Shown: positions 41,651-53,495 of the stretch, piece by piece
How positions within the stretch are numbered: position 1 is the first letter of the stretch
Layout: each line of letters starts with the position of its first letter
DNA from: Undaria pinnatifida
Taxonomy: Eukaryota > Sar > Phaeophyceae > Laminariales > Alariaceae
Assembly (NCBI GenBank): GCA_012845835.1
Contig: JABAKD010000025.1
Span: 15,539,966 to 15,603,965, forward strand
Reading direction: 5' to 3'
Length of the DNA stretch: 64,000 nt
The notes under the pieces: generated by a model
Databases searched by the model: none
What the model saw: the letters and a program-made list of their open reading frames with translations, nothing else
What the model was told of the DNA's origin: nothing
Translations under genes and position numbers: made by a program

Positions 41651-41900
41651 CCGGGGGGAGGAGGAAGGGGGGAGGGAGGAGGGCGGGAGGGGGGAGGGGG
41701 AAAGGGAGGAAGGGGGGGGCGGGGGAAGGGGGGGCCTCATGCCCAAGAGACTGAAGTCTGGGTTTGTCCATCATCGTATTGAAAGCTGTGGGCCTTCCAA
41801 TGGCCGTCACAAGAAAGCATAACCCCGCCCTGACTTCTTCGTCATGTTTCGTTCTCTCCCCGGTGATATTGATGATGGACGTGATACCGTCTATGAGCCG

Positions 41901-42399
41901 TGTGGAGTAGGTTGGTACGTGTGGCGCCCCGATGGTGGTGTAGGTGGAGGAGAAAGGTGGCGTAATAGCCGGTGATCGGTAAACTACGAACTACTAACTA
42001 AGGCGGGTGTGATAACCCGATTTACGTGCGAGGTGAAGCGTGATAGCTCAGGTGTGATAACCCGGAAATGGATCTCGGAACTGTTGCGTGGTAGCCGGGA
42101 TGTAAATACACAGGCGTGGTAGCCGTGCAGTGGTGAAGGCGTGATAGCCCTTGCAATATAGATGGGGCGTGGTAGCCCTTGGCGTGGTAGCCGTAGAAGA
42201 GACACAGAGAAGACACAAGGTAGAGGCAAAAATAGAGTCGAAAAATAGAGTAATATTATTCGGGCACATAAAAACCCACAACACAAAATCTCGTTGTTGA
42301 GATCCATCCCACACATATACGAAACCCCCAAAATTCTCCGATCCATCTTTTCGACGGATTCTCGTTTGCAATCTGACAATGGAGTGAGTACGTCCAACA
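41901..42399 (-). repeat. Deleted-copia 3' LTR
   Basis: 499 bp. It contains a run of related boxes: GTGTGATAACCCG, GCGTGATAGCTC, GCGTGGTAGCCG, GCGTGATAGCCC, each about 20-40 bp apart, eight in all. Confidence 0.88.
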
Positions 42400-42711
42400 G
42401 CCCCCCTACTCGCAACATTGTCATGATTCATCCAGACTACCTTTTTAAAACGTACATTCCCAGATACCAATATACTGCAGAGTTTTTCTTTACTCAAGTC
42501 CAGAAAACAAAAAAAATGTTGCATTTGCAAAAACACTCAAATCCGTTCTCATCACATCCATGACCATTTAAACTTAAACATTATTCAGTATTTTCCATCG
42601 ATCAATTTGAATGCAAGTCCTTGAACCCTCATAAAGATACATCAGAAAACAAAACAAAGAAACATGAAAGAAATAGAAAGTCAGAAAATCAAACACTATC
42701 CGAGAGCGAAA

Positions 42712-43164
42712 TCACGTCAAATTCATCACTATCCCCCGGTGAAATTCAAACTCCCTCTCAGGTAACGCCTTGGTGAGGAAGTCAGCATGCTGGTACTGCG
42801 ACGCTACGTGGATAATTTCGACCTCCTTCCTTTCTACCAGTTCCCTCAAAAAGTGATGCCTCACGTCAATGTGCTTCGAGTTCGAGTTCGAAATCGAGTG
42901 CTTTGCGATTTGGATGGCACCCTCGTTATCCTCATACATGGCAATACACGGCATTCTTACGTTCGGCAACATAAAACACCAAACCTGCCTCAAAAATAAA
43001 ATCTTCTTTCCCATGTCCGACATAGCCACATACTCCGCCTGAGTAGTCGAGAGAGTCACACACTTCTGCGTCTTGGAGTACCACGAAACAGCCCCCCCCG
43101 CACACATCACTACCCCCCCCTGACACGCTTCTCCTGTCCGTACTGCGCGAAGCATAGTCGGCAT
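42712..43164 (-). CDS. Copia RNase H (open C-terminal part)
   Basis: A 150-codon frame with AVSWYSKTQKCVTLSTTQAE, YVAMSDMGKKILFLRQV, AMYEDNEGAIQIAKHSISNS, SKHIDVRHHFLREL and YQHADFLTKALPEREFEFHR. These are the last blocks of copia RNase H. The preceding SFADADYASRSTDRRSVSGG (first Asp) is in a neighbouring frame (43204-42932), implying a frameshift near 43140. Ends at a stop 313 bp from the LTR. Confidence 0.85.
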   Translation of the reverse strand: MPTMLRAVRTGEACQGGVVMCAGGAVSWYSKTQKCVTLSTTQAEYVAMSDMGKKILFLRQVWCFMLPNVRMPCIAMYEDNEGAIQIAKHSISNSNSKHIDVRHHFLRELVERKEVEIIHVASQYQHADFLTKALPEREFEFHRGIVMNLT

Positions 43165-43181
43165 CTGCGAACGAAATCAAA

Positions 43182-43373
43182 CTAATCCCCGTCAATGTCC
43201 CCATTCTGAAAGGAAATCTGAAAAGAACTCGTCCTCATGGCACACCCTAGTATACTACGTGCCGCTTTCCAGTGGGTCAGCTTCGGCGCACTGCAATACT
43301 TTACTACTGCCGTCACTGAATTCGCGATATTCGGCCTGGTCATCAAGGCAACCCTCAAAAGCGCACCGATCAA
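43182..43373 (-). pseudogene. Copia RT C-terminal fragment
   Basis: IGALLRVALMTRPNIANSV followed by TAVVKYCSAPKLTHWKAA matches the GxLMWLANxTRPDIxxAV region that ends copia RT. The rest of RT is missing: the sequence upstream jumps to the proline-rich linker. Confidence 0.75.
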
Positions 43374-43514
43374 TTCTTGGAAAGGAAACAGAACATTTGG
43401 CTCGTCAACATCAAAATCCCAAAGCCTCTAAGTTGTAAGAACTCGGGATAGCGTTGCCCCATTCCACACCATACTTCTCTCCCAATTCTTCCGTGTACGT
43501 CTGTTGCGACATAG

Positions 43515-44768
43515 TCAACCTCCTTGCCTCCCTGTCTCTCTCGTAACAGCAACCCGATTACCACTTGAGCTCGCCCAACGACTTAACTGGAACGAAAGCG
43601 GCACTCCCCGCCCCGACGGCCCAAGCGACCAATAGCTACCTCCGCTGTCCTCCCCGCCCGTGGTATCGTATTGCGGTGCACCTTTGCTCTCCTCCACGCC
43701 CCCCGACCCCGCATGCTGCTTGCCTCCGCCCCCCAGCTCACCAGATCCGTGCCCCTGCAGGAGCACTCGTTGCGCGTTCAGGGCCCGCCGGTTGGCCAGC
43801 AGCGACAGCAGCACATCCTCCCCCGCATGAGATAGGAGACATACCCCGTGGTCGAACGACTTCGCCTCCGGCAGCGGCGTAGAGACCGCTTCTTCCGGCA
43901 CGCCTGAAAGCTGACGACCCTCCGACCTGGTCCTTCCCGGCACGCGCTCGTCGCCCCTCTCGCCCAGCATCCAATATCCTGCGGCGACCGGCATCGGCTG
44001 TCTCCTCCTGTACGTCCGCGGGGCCGGTGTCGCCGCCGGTGATGGCGATGACGATGTCGTCGAGCCGGCGTCCTCGATGGAAGAGGGAGACCACTCCGGC
44101 ATCGGCGAAAATGCGGCAGGCGGTATGTGAGCGCTGGGCGAGTGCGCAGGCGGCGGACTGGCAGCAGCGGGCGGCATAGCAGCCGGTCCGGGCGGCGGCG
44201 AGGTGTGAGCGCTGAGAGAGTGCGCGAGCGGCGGACCGGCAGCGGCGGGCGGCGACGAGGCAATCTCGAATGACACCCCCGGCGGCGTGGGCGGTGCTGG
44301 CGCGGAAGGGGCAGTACTGAACCCCCTCCCCCCGACTGTGGCAGCGGCGCCCATGAAACGTTGAGTGGGGTGGTGTAGAGGGAGTCGTTCGCCGATCCCC
44401 GAAGGAAGCGGAGCCTTCCCGCCTATTTTCACACTACGTGCGATGAAGAGCTGCAGGGGAGTTCCGCTGGCTTGAGCTGCGCCGGGAGCCGTAGAAGAGA
44501 GAGTTGCAGTAGCAGAGGTAGACGTGGCAGGAGGCGTGCCCTCTTGCTGTTGTTGGAGCGGCTGCTGCTGCTCGGGGGTCCCCGACTCCGCCGTCGGTGG
44601 TGGTGACCACTGCCCCGCTGCTGACCCCCACCCCGAGTATCCCATGTATTCGTTCTCGTAGGGATAATCTCTTGCAAAAGCGTGCCGCGGTGCGTTAGGA
44701 AATTTTCCAGGCAGCAAATTAGGCGAAAGATTCGGCGGCGAATTAGATGGAAAATTAGGCGGTGGCAC
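43515..44768 (-). pseudogene. Proline-rich retroelement linker frame
   Basis: A 417-codon open frame, rich in Pro/Ala/Ser with repeated PPPAHSPSAHIPPAAF-like segments. Its second half (LSLLANRRALNAQRVLLQGH) resembles the linker between integrase and RT of copia elements. Its first half (PYENEYMGYSGWGSAAGQW, Gln-rich stretch) is probably Gag-derived. I read it as a product of an internal deletion that fused Gag to the pre-RT linker. No catalytic motif. Confidence 0.5.
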
Positions 44769-44844
44769 CTGCCCAAAGCCCTCGCCCCTGCCTCGGCCGC
44801 GCCCGCCCGAAGGATGATGCCAGTTCTCGTGGCCACGTCCTCCG

Positions 44845-45075
44845 GGGTAGGTGTTCGCATACCCGCCAGTTCCGGGTCCGTGTCCTGGCGGCGGCGTTCT
44901 CTGCTGCTCCGGCCGGTGGCCCCGACTCCAACGCGCACCCGAGTCGTTGGGGTACGGTTGATGGTAGGTGTTCGCATACCCCCCAGGCCCGGGTCCGTGT
45001 CCTGGCGGCGGCGTTCTCTGCTGCTCCGGCGGGTGGCGCCGACTCCAACGCGCACCAGAGTCGTTTGGGTACGGT
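44845..45075. repeat. Tandem duplication of about 118 bp
   Basis: TAGGTGTTCGCATACCCGCC, CCGGGTCCGTGTCCTGGCGG, CGGCGTTCTCTGCTGCTCCG and ACTCCAACGCGCACC occur twice in order (44848- and 44967-), within the Gag-like region of the deleted copia element. Confidence 0.85.
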
Positions 45076-45182
45076 TGCTGTCGATATTTACCTTCCGCCC
45101 TGCGCCCTCCTCCGCGCCCGGCGTACGGCCCGAGTACCCGCGTCAGCAGGTGTTCGTGGAAGTCGCCGTAGTATCTGTCGAA

Positions 45183-45692
45183 TTATCGACGCATGACGAT
45201 GCATTCGGGGGTGTTGTGGCCTTGCCCCTCGCCGTGGAGCGCGCAGTAGGTGTACGTTTGGTCGCGCTCCACGTACCACCGATTACCAGCATTCCTCCTA
45301 CACCGGTCGCCCCGACCCACGCCGGCTGCGGTCAGGGCATGCCTTGTCTCCTCTCTCTCTTCTCCTGATCTCCCATTGCGCTCCAGCTCGTGAGCAGCTC
45401 TCCTGATCACATCTGCTGTTGGGGCGGTTGGCCCTCCCTCGTTGGTCATCTGCAGTATTTGGCGAAGGGCGTTGGCTAGGTCCGCGGTCATGTTCGATGA
45501 AGTTGCTGATGGAGCTGCCGCTGCTGTTGTTTCATGGTGTTGTTCATTGGCGGGGAAAGACTCGCGTCCGTCTCCTCCATGGTGTTGTGCATTGGCGGAG
45601 GAGGACTCGCGTCCCTCTCCCCCGTTGCCTACTCCGCCGGGAGGGGTGCTCAACATTTCCCCCGACGAAGGTCTTGTGTCGGTTCTCCTCAT
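45183..45692 (-). pseudogene. Gag-like frame with Cys/His motif
   Basis: A 169-codon frame beginning 54 bp inside the right LTR. It has a polar Ser/His/Glu-rich N-terminus and a helical block (MTADLANALRQILQM). It ends with YCALHGEGQGHNTPECIVMR, a C-x3-H-x5-H-x4-C motif like the Gag zinc-binding motif of several retroelements. The stop comes right after it. Confidence 0.6.
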
Positions 45693-45746
45693 TGGCGCTT
45701 AGCAACGCACAACCGACGCGTTCGTTGAAGATCGTTGTCGCTAGCG

Positions 45747-46243
45747 TGTGGAGTAGGTTGGTACGTGTGGCGCCCCGGTGGTAGTGTAGGTGGAGTAGAA
45801 AGGTGGCGTAATAGCCGGTGATCGGTAAACTACGAACTACTAACTAAGGCGGGTGTGATAACCCGATTAACGTGCGTGGTAAAGCGTGATAGCTCAGGTG
45901 TGATAACCCGGAAATGGAGCTCGGAACTGTGGCGTGGTAGCCGGGATGTAAATACACAGGCGTGGTAGCCGTGCAGTGGTGAAGGCGTGATAGCCCTTGC
46001 AATATAGATGGGGCGTGGTAGCCCTTGGCGTGGTAGCCGTAGAAGAGACACAGAAGGCACAAGGTAGAGGCAAAAATAGAGTCGAAAAACAAAGTAATAT
46101 TATTCGGGCACATAAAAACCCACAACACAAAATCCCGTTGTGGAGATCCATCCCACACATATACGAAACCCCCAAAATTCTCCGATCCATCTTTTCGACG
46201 GATCCTCGTTTGCAATCTGACAATGGAGTGAGTACGTCCAACA
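45747..46243 (-). repeat. Deleted-copia 5' LTR
   Basis: 497 bp. It is a close match to 41901-42399, with a small indel near 46045 and few substitutions, so the insertion is fairly recent. Confidence 0.88.
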
Positions 46244-46864
46244 AGCCTAATGGCATCCTTAGCCATTTCCTAGGGTCTGCTAGTATGAATTTTTTTTTTT
46301 TTTTTTCTTTTTCTTTTCATTTTTCTTTTTTGTCTTATGTTTTCCTCGCCTTGCTTCCTCTTCTTGTTATCTTGTCTTTTCTTGTTTTTCTTGTATTTTT
46401 CTTGTCTTTTTCTTTTCTGTTTCGTTTTGTTTTGTTTCGCTTTCTTCTCTTTTCTTTCACTTCATTTCCTTACCTTCTTTCCTTTTCTTCGTTTCATTTC
46501 CATAAATGAATTACGCCTGTCGTGCGCATGCGTAGTGATAGATGCTACGTGTAATATATACGTGGAAGTCTTCCTTGGGTGGCAATCGGAATAGTCGGTT
46601 TCTCCGGGCGTGAGTAATGAGACGTATGCGCCGGCATGGACCTGGCACATCGTAGATTGACTCCAGATTTCAATTTTATATGTTTCTGGTGGAGGCATCG
46701 ATTGCGTCAGCTGTGATATATGCGTGTACCGCCCTAGGTTGTGTTTGTTTTTCCCTGGGTACTCCTCAGCTCCAGAGTGACTGGAGACTGTCCTGTGACC
46801 ACGCACTTGATTATGGCAGTTAATGTGAGAACAACAACAACAATGAATATAATTTTATTTTTGC
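46244..46864. other. T-rich stretch, no gene recognised
   Basis: 46287-46500 is a TTTTCTT-rich pyrimidine tract; the Phe/Leu/Ser-rich reading frames across it are compositional. 46500-46864 shows no domain. Confidence 0.5.
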
Positions 46865-47154
46865 ACGCGTGTACTTTTCAGATTCTGAACAAGCCGTGGT
46901 CATACGTATCGTCCATTCATTGTCCTCCCGGTTCTTGCCTTAAATTTTTATCGCGCATAGGGTTCAGCAACGCCACTGCTTGTTTGTCAATCTTTCCGTC
47001 ACCTCACGCTCTCTTTTGCGCTTTCCGCAAGTCAATTTGTGCACAAGAAAAAGACCGCACGAATTTATACAAGTACGCACTCAAAGGGGCTCAACCTCGT
47101 GAAACTGACCTATACTAGGCTCGCGGATAACCCGATACGCCACCGGGACGACCA
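46865..47154 (-). mobile_element. tRNA-derived SINE (family F), reverse orientation
   Basis: The minus-strand head starts GGTCGTCCCGGTGGCGTATC near 47154, with a worn box B (CGAGGTTGAGCCCC). The body extends to TTCTGAACAAGCCGTGG at about 46882. It abuts the left end of E4 (17 bp away). Confidence 0.75.
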
Positions 47155-47624
47155 GTTGATCTACTATTCACTATTATAAAAAATGAAAATACACTCCAGC
47201 TGTGAGATCGAAGATTTCGTCGAAACTCATCTTTGCAAGCTGTGTGTGATACTCCGATCGCGCGCATTACGAGTTGTGTGTCCTCATTAAGGATATAGGT
47301 CTGCGACTCCCCTTGCAACTACAGTGTAGCTATCAGGGCCAACAGGGTGATTTTAGTCAGTCAGTGCGCTGAAACTACAAAACCCGTTTCTGAGGGGGAC
47401 AAAATCTGACAGCTGTGGAGGGAAATGTATCCTTTTCTCAAGTGAATCTTGTAAGTCGAATAACCGGTGCGGGGCGGGGGGGGTGGAGTTTTGAAGGACA
47501 TGGAGGCCTTGTTTTGATCAAAAGCGAGCGGGTTTGGAGGGGGGGGGGGGGGGGTGGCGGGAAGGGGGGGGAAATTTGTGCATGTAAGTTATAATCCTTT
47601 CAAGGGAATAAATCTGACGGTTTT

Positions 47625-48124
47625 NNNNNNNNNNNNNNNNNNNNNNNNNNNNNNNNNNNNNNNNNNNNNNNNNNNNNNNNNNNNNNNNNNNNNNNNNNNN
47701 NNNNNNNNNNNNNNNNNNNNNNNNNNNNNNNNNNNNNNNNNNNNNNNNNNNNNNNNNNNNNNNNNNNNNNNNNNNNNNNNNNNNNNNNNNNNNNNNNNNN
47801 NNNNNNNNNNNNNNNNNNNNNNNNNNNNNNNNNNNNNNNNNNNNNNNNNNNNNNNNNNNNNNNNNNNNNNNNNNNNNNNNNNNNNNNNNNNNNNNNNNNN
47901 NNNNNNNNNNNNNNNNNNNNNNNNNNNNNNNNNNNNNNNNNNNNNNNNNNNNNNNNNNNNNNNNNNNNNNNNNNNNNNNNNNNNNNNNNNNNNNNNNNNN
48001 NNNNNNNNNNNNNNNNNNNNNNNNNNNNNNNNNNNNNNNNNNNNNNNNNNNNNNNNNNNNNNNNNNNNNNNNNNNNNNNNNNNNNNNNNNNNNNNNNNNN
48101 NNNNNNNNNNNNNNNNNNNNNNNN
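47625..48124. other. Assembly gap (500 N)
   Basis: Exactly 500 N, probably a placeholder of unknown true size. It is followed at once by a 112-bp poly-C run, so both the gap and the run length are unreliable. Confidence 0.99.
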
Positions 48125-48238
<114 letters not shown>

Positions 48239-48239
48239 C

Positions 48240-48645
48240 CACTGTACACCAATATATATTCGAAAACACGATTCTGATACAATACGATAATGAAGTCTAG
48301 AGCATCAAACAAAAACTACGTGTAGAAAAAACCACGTGGTTGCAAAACAAACAAAACAAAATAATATGTATTCGAAAACACCACCCTGATACAATACGAT
48401 AACGAAACCTAGAACATCAACCAAAACGTACACGTGTAGCAAAAGCTACGTGGTTACAAAATAACATGTATTCGAAAACACCGCTCCGAAACAACACGAT
48501 AACAAAGTCTAGAACATAGACCAAAACATATACGTGTAGCATCAAAAACGCGGAAAGCACCACTTTGAAACAATACGATAACCAAGTCTAGAATATCAAC
48601 CAAAACATACGTGAAACGAAAACCACGCGGACACACGACACACTA
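48240..48645. repeat. Minisatellite, about 75-115-bp unit, four copies
   Basis: Units share ATGTATTCGAAAACACC, ACAATACGATAACGAAG, TCTAGAACATCAACCAAAAC and ACGTGTAGCAAAAGCTACG, beginning near 48250, 48366, 48466 and 48550. Confidence 0.8.
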
Positions 48646-49299
48646 AAACCATATATACGTCCGCATACGAACACCAGTCAAAAGATGGAACCCATATACC
48701 CTGGGATCCAAATTGACGTCCCTACGAGTCAGAAACATCACATAGTCCACATAAAGTCTTTACACAAACCTAAAAATGCGTCACAACTGCTCGTTGCGAA
48801 ATGACAGGTTCATCAAGAACGCAAGAACAAACAGAACGAGAGGCAGGGTAATCGAAGCAGCGCAAATCATTATAGCATTCGCCCACCACATCACCTCCTT
48901 TGAAATTGGTTTTGGGCATCAGCGAACTGGGTCCAACGCATGCCCGTAGTGTCTTAGGTGGAGTGAGGAGCGGTAGTAAAAATCAAGTGCGCTGCTCGAT
49001 AACCTGTTCCTGACCGTCGGTATACTGAACAATCTTCGTGCCCGTCTTCTCTGTGTCAGGTGTGTGAGGAATTTCTTTGTCGTTTTTCAAGCAAGCGGTT
49101 GCGTTGGCATATACTTACTACCTGGCTTGATGTAAATGAAAGGAACTCCACTCAGCGATCATCTACTACATGTTAGGGCATGTTTTCATGAACACCACTA
49201 ACAAGAGCACCAGACATGGACGCGACATCTACAGGACTACAACATCTTCGACGACAGTGGGGAGAAAACAGGACGTATAAGCGTACACTATATATAGTC

Positions 49300-50470
49300 T
49301 ATAATAATGTGAAAAGTAAGTACAGACAGGGATGTTAACACTGCGGTAAACCACACGACCAACCTATTACGCAGGGTATTTCGTGCCTCCATCCGCTTAC
49401 ATGATTGCCTGACAACCTCTACCATTCCAAAGGCAGTGGAATGTGCCTGGCGAAGTAAAGTCACCCTCGCGTTCAATAGTGGTGACATCGCATGTCCACG
49501 TGAGACAACCGTTACGAAACGCAGTAGCATATGCCTGACGAAGTAAAGTCACCCTCGCGTTCAATAGTAGTGACATCGACGTTGCATGCCCACCTCAACC
49601 GCTGTATTTGTAAGATGTATCTCTGTCTTAGAATTGGCGACCTCAGAGCCCCACAGCGGCACGGTAAAAATCATGGACGTGAAATCGTACATTTGAGACA
49701 ATAATAAGTTGAAAAGGAAGCACAGGCAGACCTGATAAAATTGCGATAAACCACACTGCCGACCCATCGCATACCCTCCTGAGACGACCTCTACGAAACA
49801 CAGTACCATTTACCTCTCGAAGTAAAATCACCCTCGCGATCAATAGTGATGACATCGCATATATATGACATCACATACCCACCTCGCCTGATGTATTTGT
49901 AGGACGTATCTCTGACTTAAAATTGACGACCGCAGAGCCCCACATCGGCAAGGTAAAATCATAGGCTTGAAATCCTACATTTATTTGAGACAAAAATAAT
50001 TTGGAAAAGGAAGCACAGGCAGATGTGTTAAAATTGCGGTAAACAACCTTACCAACCCATTACGTAGGGTATTTCGTACATACCGTCTGCATGATCGCCT
50101 CCCAACCTATGCCAAGCGAAGTATTACTAACGACGTAACGTAATTGAGCGCGTGTATACCAAGTATGACTAACGAGGTAACGTAATTGAGCACATGTATA
50201 CCAAGCGTTCCTTTAAAACTGACGATTCGTATCCCTCCCTCTAATGCTCAATGGCGGAGGCGGTACATGGCCACATACATCACCTCGCATGCTGTATTTG
50301 GCAATACGTATCTCTTTCGTATAATTAGCGATGTCAGAAAATAATGGTAACTGTATGATGATGGTGTCAAACAGTGCATGATGACCACATCACCTCGCCT
50401 GTTGTATTTGACAATACATATCTCTTTCTTATAATTAGCGGTGTCAGAAAATAATGGTACCTACAAATAT
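49300..50470. repeat. E4 interior sub-repeats
   Basis: A unit containing GCGGTAAACCACAC, CCAACCTATTACG, TGATCGCCT, GAAGTAAAGTCACCCTCGCG and TGTATTTGTAAGATGTATCT recurs about four times with internal losses. The same unit occurs in E3 (38085-38960) and, inverted, in the truncated copy at 60755-61065. Confidence 0.75.
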
Positions 50471-52442
50471 TCTAAAAAAAAATATATATTTCGATCGATG
50501 CATCATACAACAACAAATTATGAAGATTTAACACGTTATTTACTACACTTAAACACTGGGTTGCATGCTGCATCTCACATCAAACCTTCTAGAATAGTAA
50601 ACATTACAAGCCAGATGATATAAAGGGATGTCTTATTGCTTTAATCGCCAGGTTCGTCCCCTTTGAGGATTTATAGTTTCCGCGCACATATTGAAATGTC
50701 CCCCCCCCGCCCCCCCGCCCCCCCTCCCCTCCTCCTCCACTGACCCCTCTTGGTCATAAAAAAACCCCAACCCTTCCCCCCCCGCCCCTCCGTCCCCCGA
50801 TTCCCCCCCCCTTCCGCCTAGTTTGTCCAAACGCCCCACTCATAATCAAAATCGGCCTGAGTAATAAACACCTATACGCAGTTGATATCACGTCATTATC
50901 CCTCTGACCATCCATGACGTAGTTTTCAATTATTTTTCCCCCAACCCCCCCCCCCCCCCGCCCCCCCCCTCCAACGCCCCCTCTTTTTCGACCACCTGCA
51001 CGATCGCCTAGACCTAGCACCACGCGCATAACAAGCTGCTATATATCTGTGATCTTACAGCCGAAGTGTATTTGAATATTATTTGTGACCTAAATCTCTT
51101 AAAGAATATCCCCCCCCCCCCCCCCCCTTTCTTGCTCTCCCTTACTCAAACGCCCCACCAAATATCGAAATCCGCCACATTAATCAACACTTCACGCACA
51201 GGATATCACCTCATTATCTTTCGAGAGCCATCCATGCCGCTGTGTCCCCCCCCCCCCCCCGCCTCGAACGCCCCCTTCTTCCCCAGCACCCGCACCATCG
51301 CCTAGACCTAGCATCACACGTATAACAAACCCCTCACCTAAAGCCCTTCCTCCCCCCCCCCAACCCCCCCCCTCCCCCCCTCCAACGCCCCCTCTTTTCC
51401 GACAACCTGCACGATCGCCTAGACCTAGCACCACGCGTATAACAAGCTGCTACATATCTTTGATCTCACAGCCGAAGTGTATTTGAATATTATTTGTGAC
51501 ATAAACCTCCTAAAAAATCTCCCCCACCCACCCCCCCCCCCCTCTTGCCCTCCCTTACTCAAACGCCCCACCAAATATCGAAATCCACCACATTAATAAA
51601 CAGGATATCACCTGATTATATTTCGAGAGCCATCCATGCCGCTGTGCCCCCCCCCCCCCCCCCCCCGCCTCGAACGCCCCCTTCTTCCCCATCACCCGCA
51701 CCATCGCCTAGACCTAGCACCACACGTATAACAAACCCCTCACCTAAAGCCATTCCTTCCCCCCCCTCCCCCCCGCCCCCCACCTCCCCCCCAACCCATC
51801 CCAACCCCACCCCCTCGAACACTCCACCCTCTCTTTACTCACTGATTGTACGACTTACCCCAGGATATACATGATAAACTGATGTATTATTTCCAAAACC
51901 GTCACATTTATCCCCTCGAAATAATGTATAGTTTCCAGGCACATATTGAGCTGCCCCACACGCCCCCCCCCCCCCCCCCCCGCCCCCAATAATATACTGG
52001 TGCCAAAACCGTCAGATTTATCCCCTCGAAATGATTTACAGCTTACATGCACAAATTGCCCCCCCCCCCCCCCTCCTCCAAACCCGTTCGCTTTTGATCA
52101 AAACCAGGCCCCCACGTCCTTCAAAACTCCGCCCCACCCCCCTCACCGGTTATTCGACTTACAAGATTCACTTGATAAAAGGATACATTTCCCTTCACAG
52201 CTGTCAGATTTTGTTCCCCTCAGAAACGGGTTTTATAGTTTCCGCGCACAGACTGACTAAAATCATCCTGTTGACCCTGATAGCTACACTGTAGTTGTAA
52301 GAGGAGTCGCCGACCTATATCCTTAATGAGGACACACACCTCGTAATGCGCGCGATCGGAGTATCACACACAGCTTGCAAAGATGAGTTTCGACGAAATC
52401 TTCGATCTCACAGCTGGAGTGTATTTTCATTTTTTATAATAT

Positions 52443-53226
52443 ACTGTATCCTGTTTGTAGTCGTATGACCGGAGAGGGTAACGACGCGGGAATGCGGTGT
52501 AGAGGCCGCAAACAGGAGTAGGAGCTTACTGCCACGCAGTAATGGTAGGTGATGGTAGGTGCTAATAGGTGATAGTAGGGATTGGGGGGGGGCAATGGAG
52601 AAATGAAGACCATGTGCACTAAATGTATTCGAGCTGGTGCTTGGATGGGTGGCTCGAAAGGTAAAAAGATAGTATCTCCGGCGGGGTATCGCTATGAACT
52701 ATGGCCTATGTCGATTTTTGGTGGGGGGTAAGAGGGGGGGTAGAGGGGAGGGGGGGGGGGGGGGAGAGATTAAGGTTGCGCCCCGGCACCAAAAATTGGC
52801 ACAGGAGCCCCAGCAACTTCTCGGGGGGTGGCCCCGGATTTGGCCTCGGAAAACCGCGGCATTTTTTGGGCCGTGTTTCCGGGACCCCGGGTACCGCGGG
52901 CTCCTGGAACCCGGGACACCCAAACTATTCTTTCCATTTTTGACGCCTTTCCCAGCGGCATACGTATGCGGTATTCAATTTTCAGGTGGCGTGGTGATGT
53001 AGAAGGAACGGTGTTCCCCATTTCTTTTGTTATGCAGGAAGAACCTTTACAGAGACCTCTCCCTGTTCCTGTTAACACCGGAAAACAAATAGGTGGGCGA
53101 GTTCCTGCTGCAGGATCGATGCAGCAAGCAGTAGATGGTAGATTCTACCGAAAGAAAAACCCACGTGTGCTGCACAGCAGTGGATGAATATGATGGTCAC
53201 CGTTGTTGGATAACATCGGAACCGAA
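52443..53226. other. No gene recognised
   Basis: A GC-rich block GGACCCCGGGTACCGCGGGC (52876) has an inverted partner at 54277-54300. Open frames on both strands around it look like shadows of the repeat. No domain is seen. Confidence 0.45.
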
Positions 53227-53495
53227 GACCAAGGCTACGGTAGGGGGGGTACCCCCATTTTCACTGATGTGTTTGAGCCACTCGCACGAGTGGCTCTGTA
53301 CCCTACGGATGAAGATGGTCTAGGCACTTGTTTTGGCGCAGCTTAGATCACCTTTGCATTGCGGATTAATTTCGTCAATGTAAAACATAAAGAAAACGTA
53401 ATATCGCATAGGAACAAAGGGGTTACTCGCGCGAGTGACCCCTAGCCACTGAAATTAAAGGCCCAAAAGAGGACCCCCCTACCGTAGCCTGGGTC
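53227..53495 (+). mobile_element. MITE-like element, family A, 269 bp
   Basis: Terminal inverted repeats GACCAAGGCTACGGTAGGGG and CCCCCCTACCGTAGCCTGGG(TC). It carries the same two palindromes and the same length as 35528-35796, with very few differences, so both are probably recent. Confidence 0.88.

Larger units (their letters stand above)
41901..46243 (-). mobile_element. Internally deleted Ty1/copia element
   Basis: LTRs of 499 bp (41901-42399) and 497 bp (45747-46243) begin TGTGGAGTAGG and end GTCCAACA on the plus strand. AGCCG / AGCCT flank the element, fitting a 5-bp target duplication with one change. Coding is on the minus strand: a Gag-like frame next to the right LTR, a proline-rich linker, then the RT tail and RNase H next to the left LTR. 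Protease, integrase and most of RT are absent, so it depends on another copy. A purine tract (GTAGGGGGG, minus strand) abuts the left LTR as expected. Confidence 0.85.

Noticed and set aside
44682-45368. 228-codon plus-strand frame opposite the copia Gag region
   Set aside because: It is a GC-rich antisense shadow of the minus-strand retroelement frames and a tandem duplication; no domain.
46337-46594. Phe/Leu-rich membrane-like protein
   Set aside because: It comes from a T-rich pyrimidine tract; composition alone explains it.
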